Counted from the first letter of the stretch, positions 1-8,428 are shown. The stretch: DNA of 63,518 bases from JBFKMV01 sp041629655 (GCA_041629655.1 JBFKMV010000003.1:1-63518); one strand, 5' to 3'. Program-made: numbers and translations. The notes: generated from the letters alone by a model not told the origin.

Positions 1-1
1 C

Positions 2-82
2 GCCGAGACGTGGCGACCGTACCGCGCCGTCGCCGCCCGCATGCTGTGGCAGGATTACCTGGCACGTCGGAAGGGATCATGA
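2..82 (+). CDS. C-terminal end of a DNA-3-methyladenine glycosylase (AlkA-like), truncated by the window edge
   Basis: Only the last 26 codons are present, in the frame starting at base 2 and ending at the TGA at 80-82. The visible peptide contains WRPYRAVAARMLWQ. The W-R-P-Y-R-x-x-A motif followed by a Leu-Trp is typical of the extreme C-terminus of AlkA/MPG-type base-excision glycosylases of the HhH-GPD superfamily. The stop overlaps the ATG of the next gene by 4 nt (ATGA), so the two are probably translationally coupled. The assignment rests on a short tail, so the exact subfamily is uncertain. Confidence 0.6.
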   Translation, partial: AETWRPYRAVAARMLWQDYLARRKGS

Positions 83-792
83 GCCGGGACGAACGGGCCG
101 CCATCGAGCGGACGATCGCCTACTATCGCGCCCGCGCCCCGGAGTACGACGAGTGGTACCGCCGGGAGGGCCGTTACGACCGCGGCGCAGCGCACCGCCA
201 CGCCTGGCGCGATGAGCTGCAGCGCGTGGAGCGCCGGCTGCGCGCCGAGGGACCGCGGGAGCACGCGCTGGAGCTGGCCTGTGGAACGGGTCACTGGACC
301 CGTGTGCTGGCGCAAATCGCGCGGCGCGTCACCGCCGTCGATGCGTCGCCGGAGGCGATCCGGAGCAACCGGGAGCGCGTCGGAGCCGGTCACGTCTCCT
401 ACGTCGTCGCCGACCTCTACGACGAGGCGCGGGCTCCGGTCCACGACCTGGTGTTCTTCGGTTTCTGGCTCTCGCACGTGCCGTCGGCGCGGTTCGAGGC
501 GTTCTGGGAGCGCGTCGCCGGGGCGCTCGTCCCGGGCGGTCGGGTGTTCTTCGTGGACAGCGCGCTGACGCCCGAGTCGACGGCGCGGGACCACACGATC
601 GACGACCCCGCGCGGGGCACCGTGCGCCGCCGGCTCAACGACGGCCGCGAGTTCGAGATCGTCAAGGTGTTCCACGAGCCCGCGGTCCTGGAGGCGCGGC
701 TGCGGTCGCTGGGATGGCGCGGCCGCGTCGTGGCCACGCCGACGTTCTTCATCCACGGCGCGCTGGAACGCACGGCGCAACCGGTACAATAG
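79..792 (+). CDS. Class I SAM-dependent methyltransferase
   Basis: A 237-residue cytosolic protein with the Rossmann-type methyltransferase order. Motif I reads ELACGTGHWT, followed by VTAVDAS, where the Asp would bind the SAM ribose. Next come VVADLYDE and a later LVPGGRVFFVDSA strand. This fits the Methyltransf_11/25 group, which acts on small molecules; the substrate cannot be read from the sequence. I chose the ATG at 79 because it overlaps the stop of the preceding glycosylase gene and starts the typical MSRDERAAIE N-terminus. An in-frame start at 10 would run inside that gene. The C-terminal part (HEPAVLEARLRSLGWRG) resembles the substrate-cap tail of this family. Confidence 0.85.
   Translation: MSRDERAAIERTIAYYRARAPEYDEWYRREGRYDRGAAHRHAWRDELQRVERRLRAEGPREHALELACGTGHWTRVLAQIARRVTAVDASPEAIRSNRERVGAGHVSYVVADLYDEARAPVHDLVFFGFWLSHVPSARFEAFWERVAGALVPGGRVFFVDSALTPESTARDHTIDDPARGTVRRRLNDGREFEIVKVFHEPAVLEARLRSLGWRGRVVATPTFFIHGALERTAQPVQ
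785..790 (+). promoter_or_regulatory. Possible -10 element TACAAT
   Basis: TACAAT lies 22 nt before the ATG at 813, inside the last codons of the methyltransferase gene. It matches five of six positions of the sigma-70 -10 consensus. A weak CTGGAA at 763-768 sits 16 nt upstream. In DNA this GC-rich such hexamers are rare, which is the main support. Confidence 0.35.
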
Positions 793-812
793 AGTCCGGA
801 GATTCGATCACG

Positions 813-1025
813 ATGTCCGTCTCGACCACGCTCGTCGCGCGCATCGTCCTCTCGGTGATCTTCGTGCTGCTGATCGTGGCCGGGATGACGATCCAGGCCT
901 TCGGCGAGGACCGGCGCGGAGCGGGCGGGGGGCTGGCCGGGCCGCGCGCGTGGTACGTTGCCGCGGCCGTGGTGTTCCTGTCGGTGGTCGCGATCACGAT
1001 CCTGTCCGAGGGCGCCGGGTCGTAG
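813..1025 (+). CDS. Small two-helix membrane protein, unknown function
   Basis: A 70-residue protein with two hydrophobic segments, about residues 8-28 and 46-64, separated by a short charged glycine-rich loop (GEDRRGAGGGLAG). I do not recognise a family. The start is the ATG at 813 (MSVSTTLVAR). The in-frame start further upstream would lie inside the methyltransferase gene and lack hydrophobic character. It is followed after 10 nt by the phosphoesterase gene, so both may be one transcript. It is probably an inner-membrane protein; nothing in the sequence indicates a partner. Confidence 0.6.
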   Translation: MSVSTTLVARIVLSVIFVLLIVAGMTIQAFGEDRRGAGGGLAGPRAWYVAAAVVFLSVVAITILSEGAGS

Positions 1026-1035
1026 GGGGGACGGC

Positions 1036-1494
1036 GTGAAGCTCGGGGTCATCTCGGACACACACGGGCTGCTGCGGCCGGAGGCGGTGACGGCGCTCCG
1101 CGGATGCGCGCGCATCATCCACGCCGGCGACGTCGGCCGGCCGGCCGTGCTCGCCGAGCTGGAGCGGATCGCTCCGGTGGAGGCCGTGCGGGGCAACGTC
1201 GATCACGGCGCGTGGGCCGAGGCGCTGCCGCACGACCGCGTGGTCGAGGCCGGCGGATTGCAGCTCTACGTGCTCCACGACCTGGAGCAGCTGGACCTCG
1301 ATCCGGCGGCGGCGGGTTTCCGGGTCGTGATCACGGGGCACTCCCACCGGCCGGCGGCGGAGCGCCGGAACGGCGTGCTGTACCTCAACCCGGGCAGCGC
1401 CGGACCGCGGCGATTCAGGCTTCCGGTCTCGCTGGCGCGGCTCCAGCTGCACAACGGCGAGGTCCGGGAGGAGCTGATCGAGCTCGCGGTGTGA
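1036..1494 (+). CDS. Metallophosphoesterase of the YfcE/MJ0936 family
   Basis: A 152-residue calcineurin-like phosphoesterase. The dimetal motifs occur in order: GVISDTHG (residues 4-11), HAGDV, RGNVDHG in place of GNHD, and GHSH near residue 104. The length is right for the compact YfcE family, cytosolic enzymes active on small phosphodiesters in vitro. The true substrate of most members is unknown. The GTG at 1036 is the likely start because it sets MKLGVISDTHG at the N-terminus, as in the family. It follows the small membrane protein closely. Confidence 0.85.
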   Translation: MKLGVISDTHGLLRPEAVTALRGCARIIHAGDVGRPAVLAELERIAPVEAVRGNVDHGAWAEALPHDRVVEAGGLQLYVLHDLEQLDLDPAAAGFRVVITGHSHRPAAERRNGVLYLNPGSAGPRRFRLPVSLARLQLHNGEVREELIELAV

Positions 1495-1505
1495 CGGCCG
1501 GCCGC

Positions 1506-1511
1506 TAGAAT
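1506..1511 (+). promoter_or_regulatory. Possible -10 element TAGAAT
   Basis: TAGAAT lies 22 nt upstream of the ATG at 1534 and just after the phosphoesterase stop. The same hexamer recurs upstream of other genes in the window (8423-8428, 40627-40632, 57477-57482). No convincing -35 element is visible. Confidence 0.35.
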
Positions 1512-1533
1512 GGGACCGAGGGGAAAGGTAACG

Positions 1534-1953
1534 ATGCGCGTCAAGCCGGATTCCGGTGCGGTGGCGACGGTCGCCGCGCTCGTACTGCTGGGTCTGCTGG
1601 CGGGTTGCGCGGAGCCCGCGCCGCCGCCGCCGCTGATCGGGCAGCTCGACGTCGAGACGCGGCTCCGGCAGGGCGAGCCGCCGCTGCTGCTCGACGTGCG
1701 CACGCCGCAGGAGTACGCGGCGGGTCACGTGCCCGGAGCGATCAACATCCCGCACACCGAGCTCGGTTCGCGGGCCGAAGAGCTTTCCGCATACCGGCAG
1801 GTCGAGCTGGTGCTGTACTGCGAGGACGGGAGGCGGACCGCGCTCGCGGCCACCACGTTGCACGGCCGGGGGTTCGAGCGACTGCTGCACCTGGAGGGCG
1901 ATTTCTCCGTGTGGCGCGCCAAGGGACGGCCGGTCGCCGCCGCCGGCGGCTAG
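1534..1953 (+). CDS. Rhodanese-domain lipoprotein
   Basis: A 139-residue protein with a signal peptide ending in the lipobox LLAGC, so it should be lipid-anchored in the cell envelope. The single rhodanese domain has the family pattern LLLDVRTPQEYAAGHVPGAINIP. The catalytic Cys is in the active-site loop YCEDGRRTA. Single-domain rhodaneses carry persulfide sulfur; a lipid-anchored version would act in the periplasm. I chose the ATG at 1534 because AGGGGAAAGG precedes it at ribosome-binding distance. The in-frame ATG at 1510 overlaps the putative -10 element. Confidence 0.85.
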   Translation: MRVKPDSGAVATVAALVLLGLLAGCAEPAPPPPLIGQLDVETRLRQGEPPLLLDVRTPQEYAAGHVPGAINIPHTELGSRAEELSAYRQVELVLYCEDGRRTALAATTLHGRGFERLLHLEGDFSVWRAKGRPVAAAGG

Positions 1954-2043
1954 CCGCAGGCGTCACTCGCGTTTTTCGTGGACCCCGTCGAAGCGGTGTA
2001 CCCTGACTCGACCGCCCTGGCAAAGCCCGAGGAGTTCCGTCGC

Positions 2044-2571
2044 ATGACGCGCAGACCGTGGCTCCCGATGCTGGTCGCGCTGGTTCTGGCTGGGACGGCG
2101 GCGTGGTCCGCCGCGGGCGGAACCGCGGCGCGGGGGCCCGCCACCGGCGAGGAACGGGCGCGCGTGGTCCGGCTGGCGGCCGAGCTCGAGGCGCGGCCGC
2201 TCGGCAAGCAGGCCGACCGGCAGCGCCGCTGGCTCGACGGCTTCCTGGTCGAGGTTCCCGACATCCACGTGCCCGTCTGTCGCAACCTGCTGTTGCCGAT
2301 GGTGCAGGACTCGCCGCTGGCGACGCCGCTGGTGGCGCAGATGCTGTACTCCGGAGCGGCGTTCCTGGTCGAGCATCCCGAGCGCGCCGGCGACGAGTTC
2401 GCGATCTACCAGGCCGGCGTCGCCGGGGCGCTGCGCGCCTACGAATCGGCGTCGCGCGACAAGCCCCGCCGTCGCATCGCGCTGCTCGACCAGCTGGTGC
2501 AGAAGCGCGAGCGGGGCGAGCTGGCGCGGTTCGTGCGGGACGGCATGACCGGCTGCCGCGGCTCGCGCTGA
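2044..2571 (+). CDS. Hypothetical exported protein
   Basis: A 175-residue protein with an N-terminal hydrophobic segment (residues 7-26, LPMLVALVLAGTAAWSAAGG) that looks like a signal peptide or anchor. The rest appears helical, with charged residues and two cysteines, one in DIHVPVCRNLL and one near the C-terminus (MTGCRGSR). I do not recognise a family. Tetratrico-like helices are possible but no repeat is clear. It is followed after 4 nt by the SRPBCC gene on the same strand. Confidence 0.6.
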   Translation: MTRRPWLPMLVALVLAGTAAWSAAGGTAARGPATGEERARVVRLAAELEARPLGKQADRQRRWLDGFLVEVPDIHVPVCRNLLLPMVQDSPLATPLVAQMLYSGAAFLVEHPERAGDEFAIYQAGVAGALRAYESASRDKPRRRIALLDQLVQKRERGELARFVRDGMTGCRGSR

Positions 2572-2575
2572 CCCG

Positions 2576-3046
2576 GTGAGCGAGCGCGCGCCGCACCGGC
2601 TCCGCACCACGCTGCTGTTGCCGCTGCCGATCGAGCGGGTGTTCGCGTTCTTCGCCGACGCCGGCAACCTGGAGCGGATCACGCCGCCGGAGCTCTCGTT
2701 CCGGATCCTCACGCCGCTGCCGATCGAGATGCGGCAGGGCGCGTTGATCGACTACCGGCTGAAGCTGTTCGGCCTGCCGTTCCGCTGGCGCACCGAGATC
2801 ACGGCCTGGGACCCGCCGCACCGTTTCGTGGACGAGCAGCGCCGCGGCCCCTACCGCGAATGGGTCCACACGCACACCTTCGAGCCGCACCCCGCGGGCA
2901 CGCGGATCGCCGACGAGGTGCGGTACCGGCTGCCGCTGTGGCCGGCCGGAGAGCTGGCGCACCCGGTCGTGCGCGCCCAGCTCGGCCGGATCTTCGGCTT
3001 CCGCGGAGAGGCGATCCGGCAAGCCCTGATCCCGGGCCGGGCATGA
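2576..3046 (+). CDS. SRPBCC (START-like) family protein
   Basis: A 156-residue protein with the helix-grip pattern of the Bet v1/START superfamily. The N-terminal strand is followed by LPIERVFAFFADAGNLERITPPELSF, then LIDYRLKLFGLPFRWRTEI, and RFVDEQRRGPYREWVHTHTFEP. This subgroup is often annotated as CDP-paratose 2-epimerase-like or a ligand-binding protein. The fold predicts a hydrophobic ligand pocket; no enzymatic residues can be read. The start is GTG at 2576, 4 nt after the preceding stop. Confidence 0.8.
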   Translation: MSERAPHRLRTTLLLPLPIERVFAFFADAGNLERITPPELSFRILTPLPIEMRQGALIDYRLKLFGLPFRWRTEITAWDPPHRFVDEQRRGPYREWVHTHTFEPHPAGTRIADEVRYRLPLWPAGELAHPVVRAQLGRIFGFRGEAIRQALIPGRA

Positions 3047-3285
3047 CGCCGGGACGGCCGGTTTCGTGTTATGCTTTTCGGCACGGTATGGCGCGCCGTC
3101 AGAAATGATGCGCGGTACGGCGCCGCGGATTCGCCCGGCAGCTCCCGCCCCGACATTCTGCTCCGTGCCCTGCCGAGGGTGCGCGGCACCCCCCGCACCC
3201 GAGGACGGAACGAGCGGTCCCCTGCGGATGGACCGGACTCGGGGCCGCTCGCGGATGACGCCTCCCGCCGAGGCAGGAGTGGGCC
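3047..3285 (+). other. 239-nt untranslated region upstream of the RRM protein gene
   Basis: No gene can be supported here. A TATGCT hexamer at 3070-3075 could be a -10 element, which would give a leader of about 200 nt. The region is GC-rich and contains several short self-complementary stretches. AGGAG at 3275-3279 is the ribosome-binding site for the GTG at 3286. Long leaders are common for small RNA-binding protein genes, but no known riboswitch or thermosensor pattern is recognisable. Confidence 0.35.
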
Positions 3286-3576
3286 GTGAAGAGAATCTAC
3301 GTCGGCAATCTTCCGTACACCACGACCGATAGCGAGCTGAACGAACTGTTCGCACCGCACGGGGCCGTGCACAGCGCGGCCGTGATCATGGACCGCATGA
3401 CCGGCCGCTCGCGCGGGTTCGGTTTCGTCGAGATGGACGACGACGCGGCCGCCACCGCGATCAGCGCGCTCGACGGCACGCAGTTCGGCGGACGCAGCCT
3501 GCGCGTCAACGAGGCGCGCGAGCGCACGGGCGGCGGCGGCGGCGGCGGTGGCCGGCGCGGCGGCGGCGGGTGGTAG
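3286..3576 (+). CDS. Single-RRM glycine-rich RNA-binding protein
   Basis: A 96-residue protein of one RNA recognition motif and a glycine/arginine tail. RNP2 is IYVGNL (residues 4-9) and RNP1 is RGFGFVEM (about residues 43-50), both with the aromatic residues that stack on RNA. The tail is a run of glycines broken by RR and ends in Trp, like RGG-type low-complexity tails. Bacterial homologues (Rbp family) are often cold-induced RNA chaperones. The GTG start at 3286 has AGGAG six nt upstream. The long leader before it may carry regulation. Confidence 0.9.
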   Translation: MKRIYVGNLPYTTTDSELNELFAPHGAVHSAAVIMDRMTGRSRGFGFVEMDDDAAATAISALDGTQFGGRSLRVNEARERTGGGGGGGGRRGGGGW

Positions 3577-3586
3577 CCGCCGCGCG

Positions 3587-5749
3587 CTAGTCCAGCTTCC
3601 GGGCCAGCTTCCGCATCGCCTTGCGCAGGAACGGGTGCGCCCCGGGTAGCTCGCGCGACAGCGCCACGACCTCGCCCTCGAGACCGGCGAAGACCTCGGG
3701 GCTGGCCAGCGTCCGGCGTTCGCGGCGGTACGTCGCCACCAGGTCGCCCAGCGCCGTGGCGCCCGCGGTCTTGCCCTTGAGGTCGCGCTTGTAGGGGTTG
3801 CCGCGCGAGCGCACGGCGGCGTTCCAGTCCGCGCGCAGCCGCTCGATCAGCAACGCGCGCGCCCCGCGCACCTCGTCCGCGCGCGGCCGCCGCTCGCGGC
3901 CCAGCGCCAGCATCAGCTCCAGCAGGTCGCGACGCTGGAGATCGAGTCCCAGCGGCGGCATGCGGAACGACTGCCGGTCCTGCAGCCGGCCGCCGCCGGT
4001 CAGCTCGAGCTCCAGTCCCAGCGTTCCGGCCAGCACGTCCAGCGGCCGCAGCCCCTCGAGCCGCAGCACCACGTCGCGTGCGGCGCCGGCCGGCAGCGGT
4101 CCGGTCTCGGCGGGGGCGACGGTGCGGTACCCGTCGCCGCCGGCGGCGTCCACCACGCCGGTCAGCGCGCGGCGGCTCTGGTTGACCACGCGGGCCGCGA
4201 GCGTGGCGCGCCCGGCCAGCGCGTCGACGCCGTCCAGCGTGACCGGTCCGGCGAACTCCAGCGGGTACGAGACCAGCAGCCCGGCCGGCCGGTCCAGCTC
4301 GCCGAGCCGCAGCGCGACCTGGGTCCGGGTGCGGGCCGGCGTCCGGGGGTCGATCCGCGCGCGCAGCGGCGCGGCGTCGCGCAGCAGCTCGCGGGCCGGC
4401 AGGTCGAGCGTCCGCGGCTCGCGCGGCTCCAGCACGTTGCCCGCCAGCGCGAGGCGGAAGCTCGCGCCGCGGCCGCCGTAGTTGGCGATCTCGTAGTACG
4501 CCGAGAGCTCCTCGCCCGGCTCGAACACGCCGTCGTCGTTTTCGTCGACCAGCCGCAGGCTCACGATCTCCGGCCGCGGGTTGTCCCGCCAGTCGGCGAA
4601 GGCGCGGTCGTAGGCCCGCTCGAACGCGGCGGGCCACGACGCGCGGAACGTCGCCTCGGCCGCCGATGCGGCGGCGCGGTCGAAGCCCTCGGTGTAGCCT
4701 TGCCGGTACCGCCATTCCTCGTGCAGGAACGCGCCGTAGTCCCAGCCGTCCTCGAAGCCGAAGTCGAACGCGCGCAGGATCTCGCGCTCGAAGCGCGCGG
4801 CGAGGCTGCGCCGGAACTCGACCCGGAACGCGCGATCGAAACGCTCCCGCTCGGCCGCACTCAGCGCGCGGTACTCGGCGGCGTTGCGCCGGTCGCGTTT
4901 CCAGCCCGCCAGCGCGCGGCCGGCATCGGCCCACTGCCGGTCGTGGAACTCGCGGTGCGAGCCGCGGCGGTACAGGTTCCAGGGGTCGTGGCGCCAGTCG
5001 TGGAACGCCTCGGCCAGCCGTGGCGAGAAGCGGCGCGAGACCGGGAAGTCGCGGAACACGTCCTCCAGCAGCGGCGGATCGGCCCAGCCGGCCGGGACGT
5101 CCCAGGCCGGCGGGGAGAAGCGCGGCCGCGGCCGCGGCTCGCGGGTCAGGTCGCGGAACTGTGCCGCGACCTGGTCGTCGGCCTCGCGCAGCGCCAGCTC
5201 GTCGCTGACCAGCGCGCCCTCGTCGGTGCCCAGGCGCAGCGCCAGCGGGTCGCGCAGCCCGCGGCGCAGACCGGCGCGGAAATCGCGCGCGCCGATCGCG
5301 GGGTCATCGAGCGCCGCGCGCAGCCCTTCCCAGGCTCCGACGCGGTAGTAGGCGATTCTCCCGCCGCGGATCGCGTCAACCGCGGACTCGCGGGCCGCGC
5401 GCCGCGCGCGCTCGGCGACCGGATCGTCCGCCGGAGCGCCCTCGCCGGGTGCACGGTGGGCCCGGGTCTCGCGCGGGGCGGCGGTCGAGGCCTCGACGTC
5501 GCGGTCGGTCCCGGCCTCGGCCGGGTCGCTGTCGTCGGCCGCGAGGCTCCTGAGGTCCTCGGGCACGGCGGGCGCCGCGGGGCGGGCTTCGCGCTCCTGC
5601 TCCGCCCGCTCGCGCTGGTACTCGATCCGGACGCGCTCGCGCTTTTCCTCGTCAGCGACGGCCGGCGTGGCGGTGGCGATCGATGACAGCGCGGTCACGG
5701 CGGCCAGCGCGCTCGGGATCCAACGGCGTCGATGCTTCGTTCGGCTCAT
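3587..5749 (-). CDS. Large secreted protein, Arg/Glu/aromatic-rich, with an Ig-like (CARDB-type) domain; function unknown
   Basis: A 720-residue protein. Residues 1-32 form a signal peptide with an RRR n-region and AVA cleavage motif. Residues 33-120 are charged and disordered (EKRERV, QREREA). Residues 120-390 are rich in Arg, Asp, Phe, Trp and Tyr and contain aromatic-glycine spacing such as FGFEDGWDYGAF and YRQGYTEGFDRA. From about 394 an all-beta region starts with RLVDENDDGVFEPGEELSAY, the D-x-x-x-DG-x-x-x-PGE signature of CARDB/NEW-type Ig folds, followed by further beta-rich sequence. The C-terminus (from about 600) is basic and helical. The ATG at 5749 (MSRTKHRRRW) gives the signal peptide; upstream in-frame codons do not. 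No known family is recognised. It is probably periplasmic or surface-exposed. Confidence 0.65.
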   Translation of the reverse strand: MSRTKHRRRWIPSALAAVTALSSIATATPAVADEEKRERVRIEYQRERAEQEREARPAAPAVPEDLRSLAADDSDPAEAGTDRDVEASTAAPRETRAHRAPGEGAPADDPVAERARRAARESAVDAIRGGRIAYYRVGAWEGLRAALDDPAIGARDFRAGLRRGLRDPLALRLGTDEGALVSDELALREADDQVAAQFRDLTREPRPRPRFSPPAWDVPAGWADPPLLEDVFRDFPVSRRFSPRLAEAFHDWRHDPWNLYRRGSHREFHDRQWADAGRALAGWKRDRRNAAEYRALSAAERERFDRAFRVEFRRSLAARFEREILRAFDFGFEDGWDYGAFLHEEWRYRQGYTEGFDRAAASAAEATFRASWPAAFERAYDRAFADWRDNPRPEIVSLRLVDENDDGVFEPGEELSAYYEIANYGGRGASFRLALAGNVLEPREPRTLDLPARELLRDAAPLRARIDPRTPARTRTQVALRLGELDRPAGLLVSYPLEFAGPVTLDGVDALAGRATLAARVVNQSRRALTGVVDAAGGDGYRTVAPAETGPLPAGAARDVVLRLEGLRPLDVLAGTLGLELELTGGGRLQDRQSFRMPPLGLDLQRRDLLELMLALGRERRPRADEVRGARALLIERLRADWNAAVRSRGNPYKRDLKGKTAGATALGDLVATYRRERRTLASPEVFAGLEGEVVALSRELPGAHPFLRKAMRKLARKLD

Positions 5750-5780
5750 GGCTCGCTCCGACCCCCCGGCGTTCGCTCTC

Positions 5781-5830
5781 GCTGCATGCAAGCAGCAAGC
5801 CCGGTGCCAGCCGGAATCGCGCGGGATTCC
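5781..5830. repeat. Two short inverted repeats between the SNF2 gene end and the secreted-protein gene start
   Basis: GCTGC (5781-5785) pairs with GCAGC (5792-5796) across ATGCAA. GGAATC (5813-5818) pairs with GATTCC (5825-5830) across six bases. Both lie in the 136-nt gap between two minus-strand genes. They could be a terminator for the upstream SNF2 gene or operator sites for the downstream gene. No T-run follows either. Confidence 0.3.
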
Positions 5831-5885
5831 GCGAAACCGGGCCGCGAACGGCAGCACGGGCGGTGTCCTCGGGCGTGGACGCATG

Positions 5886-8414
5886 TCACGGCTCGATCCG
5901 CACGGCGGCCACGGCCACCAGGTGCCCCGTGCGCTCGCGGAGGTGCGAGGCCAGGCTGCGCACCAGCTTGGGCCAGCCCGAGCGCCGGACCCAGGTCTCG
6001 GCCTTGATCCGCTTGGTCCGGAGCGGCCGGCGCGTCAGCAGGCGCGCCCACTCCGGACGCTCGCGCCCCTCGATGTCCACCACCACCGGCTCGAAGCGCG
6101 GACCGCGCTTGTAGATCGCCAGCAGGCCGAAGCCCTCGCTGCCGTGGCCCGCCACCCGCAGCAGCGCCACGCGGCCGCGCGGGCTCTCCTCCATGTGGCC
6201 CAGGATGCCTTCCACCAGCGGGTGCCCCGAGGCGTAAAAGTCGATCGTCTCGTCCTCGACCGCCTCTTGGCGGTTGAACGTGCCGAGGAAGCTCGACCCG
6301 GCCGGGACGCCGGGCAGGTTGTCGACACGGGCCTTGTTGGTCAGCGCCACCGAGTAGCGCGACACCCCGCTCTGCGGCTCGACGTCGATGTGCAGCCGCT
6401 CGCAGGCGCCGAGGATCGTCTCCTCGGTCAGCTCCTCGAGGTCCTCCGGCACCCGCGACAGAATCCGTTCCGCCAGCTCGGCCCGGTACGGCTCGCGGTG
6501 CAGCTCGTGGTAGGCCGCGGCCTGGACGCGCGACCAGGCGGCGCCGGCCTCGCTGACCAGGGATTCGAAATCGCCGGGGTCGATCGGATCGCCACCCGCC
6601 AGCGCGGCCTGCTCGATCGCCCCCTCGACGACGGCCAGCTCGCGCGCCAGGCCGCCCAGCGGCTTGCGGAACAGACCGAGCGACTCGAACAACGCGGCCA
6701 CCGCCGCGCCGACCCCTTCCGGAGGGCGGAAGTACACGATCTCCACGGGAATCGAGCGGCCGATGCGGTCCAGCCGGCCGATCCGTTGCTCGACCACCAT
6801 CGGGTCCCACGGCAGGTCATACAGCACCATCCGCGTGCAGAACTCGAAGTTGCGTCCCTCGCCGCCGCACTCGGTGGAAACCAGCATCGACGGACCGCCG
6901 GTGAGACGGAACTGGGCCACCTCGATGTCGCGACGGGCGGGGGACAGGTCCTCGTGGAACACGCCCGCGCGCACCTGCGCCAGCCGGCTCATCGCGGTGC
7001 GGATCAGCTCCAGGGATTCGCGATGCGCGACGAACACCAGCGTCTTGTCGCCGCGCTGCTTCCAGCGCCGCGCCTGCTCGGCGAGCCAGGCGACCCGCGG
7101 GTCCGCACGGGCCGCGCGTTGCGCCGGCTCGCGCAGCGATTCGTGCTCGGCGCCCAGCGCCGTCTCCAGCGCGACCCCCGAGGCCAGCGCGGCGCGCAGC
7201 AGCTCGCCCTTGCGCCGCCGCGCCACCGCGTGGGGGGCGGGCAGCGCGCGCACCGCGGCCTCCAGCTCCGACAGCGACTTCCAGCCCTCCGCGTCGAGGT
7301 CCACCGGCACCGGGACCCGCGGCGGCAGGCCGCCGATGTCGTCGCGGCGGGTCGAGCTGGTGCAGGGCGGCAGCGGCTCGCCGCGCGCCAGCCGCTGCTC
7401 GAAGGCCGCCTCGTCGGGCAGCTCGTCGGGCCGCAACAGCTGGATCAGGCGGAAGAACCCGTGCGCGTCGTCCTCCAGCGGCGTGGCGGTCAGCAGCAAC
7501 GCGTGACGCGCGGCGTCGGCGATCGGGCGCACGGCGCGGTACTCGGGCGTGCCGGGATGGCCCGGCGGCCGCCGCAGGTGGTGCGCCTCGTCCACGATCA
7601 GCAGGTCGATGCCGGATCCGATCGCGCGCTCGGCCAGCCACGGCTCGCGGACCAGCAGCGGGAGGCTCAGCACCACGCGGCGGTGCGCGTCGAAGGGGTT
7701 GAAGTCGCGGCCGTACTCGCGTTCCACGTCGGCCAGACGCTTGTCGTCCAGCAGCACGAACACCTGGTGGTACTTGCGCCACAGCTCGCCGAGCCACTGC
7801 ACGGTCAACGTCTCCGGCGCGACGATCAGCACGCGTTCGACGCGGCCGGTGTGGATCAGGCGATTCAGGATCAGGCAGGCCTCGACGGTCTTGCCCAGCC
7901 CGACCTCGTCGGCCAGCAGCCAGCGCACCGGGTCGAGCCGCGTGGCGCGCTCGGCGACGTGAAGCTGGTGCGGGAACAGCCGGATCCGGCCGCCCAGGAA
8001 CGAGCCGAGACCGTCGGCCTCGCGGATCGCCCGGAGGTGCAGCGCGTCGAGCCGGTTGGCGAACGCCTCGACGCGGTCCACGTCGCCGTGCGCCAGCCGG
8101 TCGATCAGCGACTCGCCGATCTGGATCGGCCACAGGTCGTCCAGCCCCACCTCGCGCCCGTCGTCGAGCCGCACGCCGCCCGCATCGAGGTGCGCGGCGA
8201 CGGTGACCGTCTCGCCGCTGCCGTGCAGTACCGCGTGGCTGCCGACCGGGAACTCCAGCGGCTCGAGGGCGTCCGAGTCGGCGGCCAGCCGCAGCTCCGT
8301 CCCGGCGAGCGGAAACACCGCCAGCACCGTCCGCTCGTCGACGTCGCGGATACGGCCGGGCCCGAGCTCGGGGTTGAAGCGGTGGGTCAGGCGATCGCCG
8401 GGGTTCCAGGGCAT
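5886..8414 (-). CDS. rapA: RapA/HepA-type SNF2 family ATPase
   Basis: An 842-residue cytosolic SF2 translocase. The N-terminal part (about 1-60) is beta-rich like the Tudor-like RapA region. The motor follows: motif I ADEVGLGKT (168-176), Ia LIVAPETL, II DEAH (275-278) and III LTATPLEDDAHG. The C-terminal lobe has KTLVFVAHRE, MLVSTECGGEGRNFEF and VEQRIGRLDRIGR (motif VI). This is the RapA pattern: an RNA-polymerase-associated ATPase that promotes RNAP recycling. It is somewhat shorter than E. coli RapA (968 residues), mainly at the C-terminus. The start MPWNPGDRLTHRFNPELGPG matches the family N-terminus. Confidence 0.88.
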   Translation of the reverse strand: MPWNPGDRLTHRFNPELGPGRIRDVDERTVLAVFPLAGTELRLAADSDALEPLEFPVGSHAVLHGSGETVTVAAHLDAGGVRLDDGREVGLDDLWPIQIGESLIDRLAHGDVDRVEAFANRLDALHLRAIREADGLGSFLGGRIRLFPHQLHVAERATRLDPVRWLLADEVGLGKTVEACLILNRLIHTGRVERVLIVAPETLTVQWLGELWRKYHQVFVLLDDKRLADVEREYGRDFNPFDAHRRVVLSLPLLVREPWLAERAIGSGIDLLIVDEAHHLRRPPGHPGTPEYRAVRPIADAARHALLLTATPLEDDAHGFFRLIQLLRPDELPDEAAFEQRLARGEPLPPCTSSTRRDDIGGLPPRVPVPVDLDAEGWKSLSELEAAVRALPAPHAVARRRKGELLRAALASGVALETALGAEHESLREPAQRAARADPRVAWLAEQARRWKQRGDKTLVFVAHRESLELIRTAMSRLAQVRAGVFHEDLSPARRDIEVAQFRLTGGPSMLVSTECGGEGRNFEFCTRMVLYDLPWDPMVVEQRIGRLDRIGRSIPVEIVYFRPPEGVGAAVAALFESLGLFRKPLGGLARELAVVEGAIEQAALAGGDPIDPGDFESLVSEAGAAWSRVQAAAYHELHREPYRAELAERILSRVPEDLEELTEETILGACERLHIDVEPQSGVSRYSVALTNKARVDNLPGVPAGSSFLGTFNRQEAVEDETIDFYASGHPLVEGILGHMEESPRGRVALLRVAGHGSEGFGLLAIYKRGPRFEPVVVDIEGRERPEWARLLTRRPLRTKRIKAETWVRRSGWPKLVRSLASHLRERTGHLVAVAAVRIEP

Positions 8415-8422
8415 CGGGCGTC

Positions 8423-8428
8423 ATTCTA
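8423..8428 (-). promoter_or_regulatory. Possible -10 element TAGAAT for the SNF2 gene
   Basis: Read on the minus strand, TAGAAT ends 8 nt before the ATG at 8414, so transcription would start at or very close to the start codon. No good -35 is visible. Confidence 0.35.

Noticed and set aside
3047..3285. Riboswitch or cold-shock thermosensor in the RRM gene leader
   Set aside because: No conserved riboswitch core or cold-box sequence is visible; short complementary stretches are expected at this GC content.
4519..4551. EF-hand-like calcium loop (DENDDGVFEPGEE) in the secreted protein
   Set aside because: The D-x-x-x-DG-x-x-x-PGE pattern at the start of a beta domain is better explained as the entry loop of a CARDB/NEW-type Ig fold.
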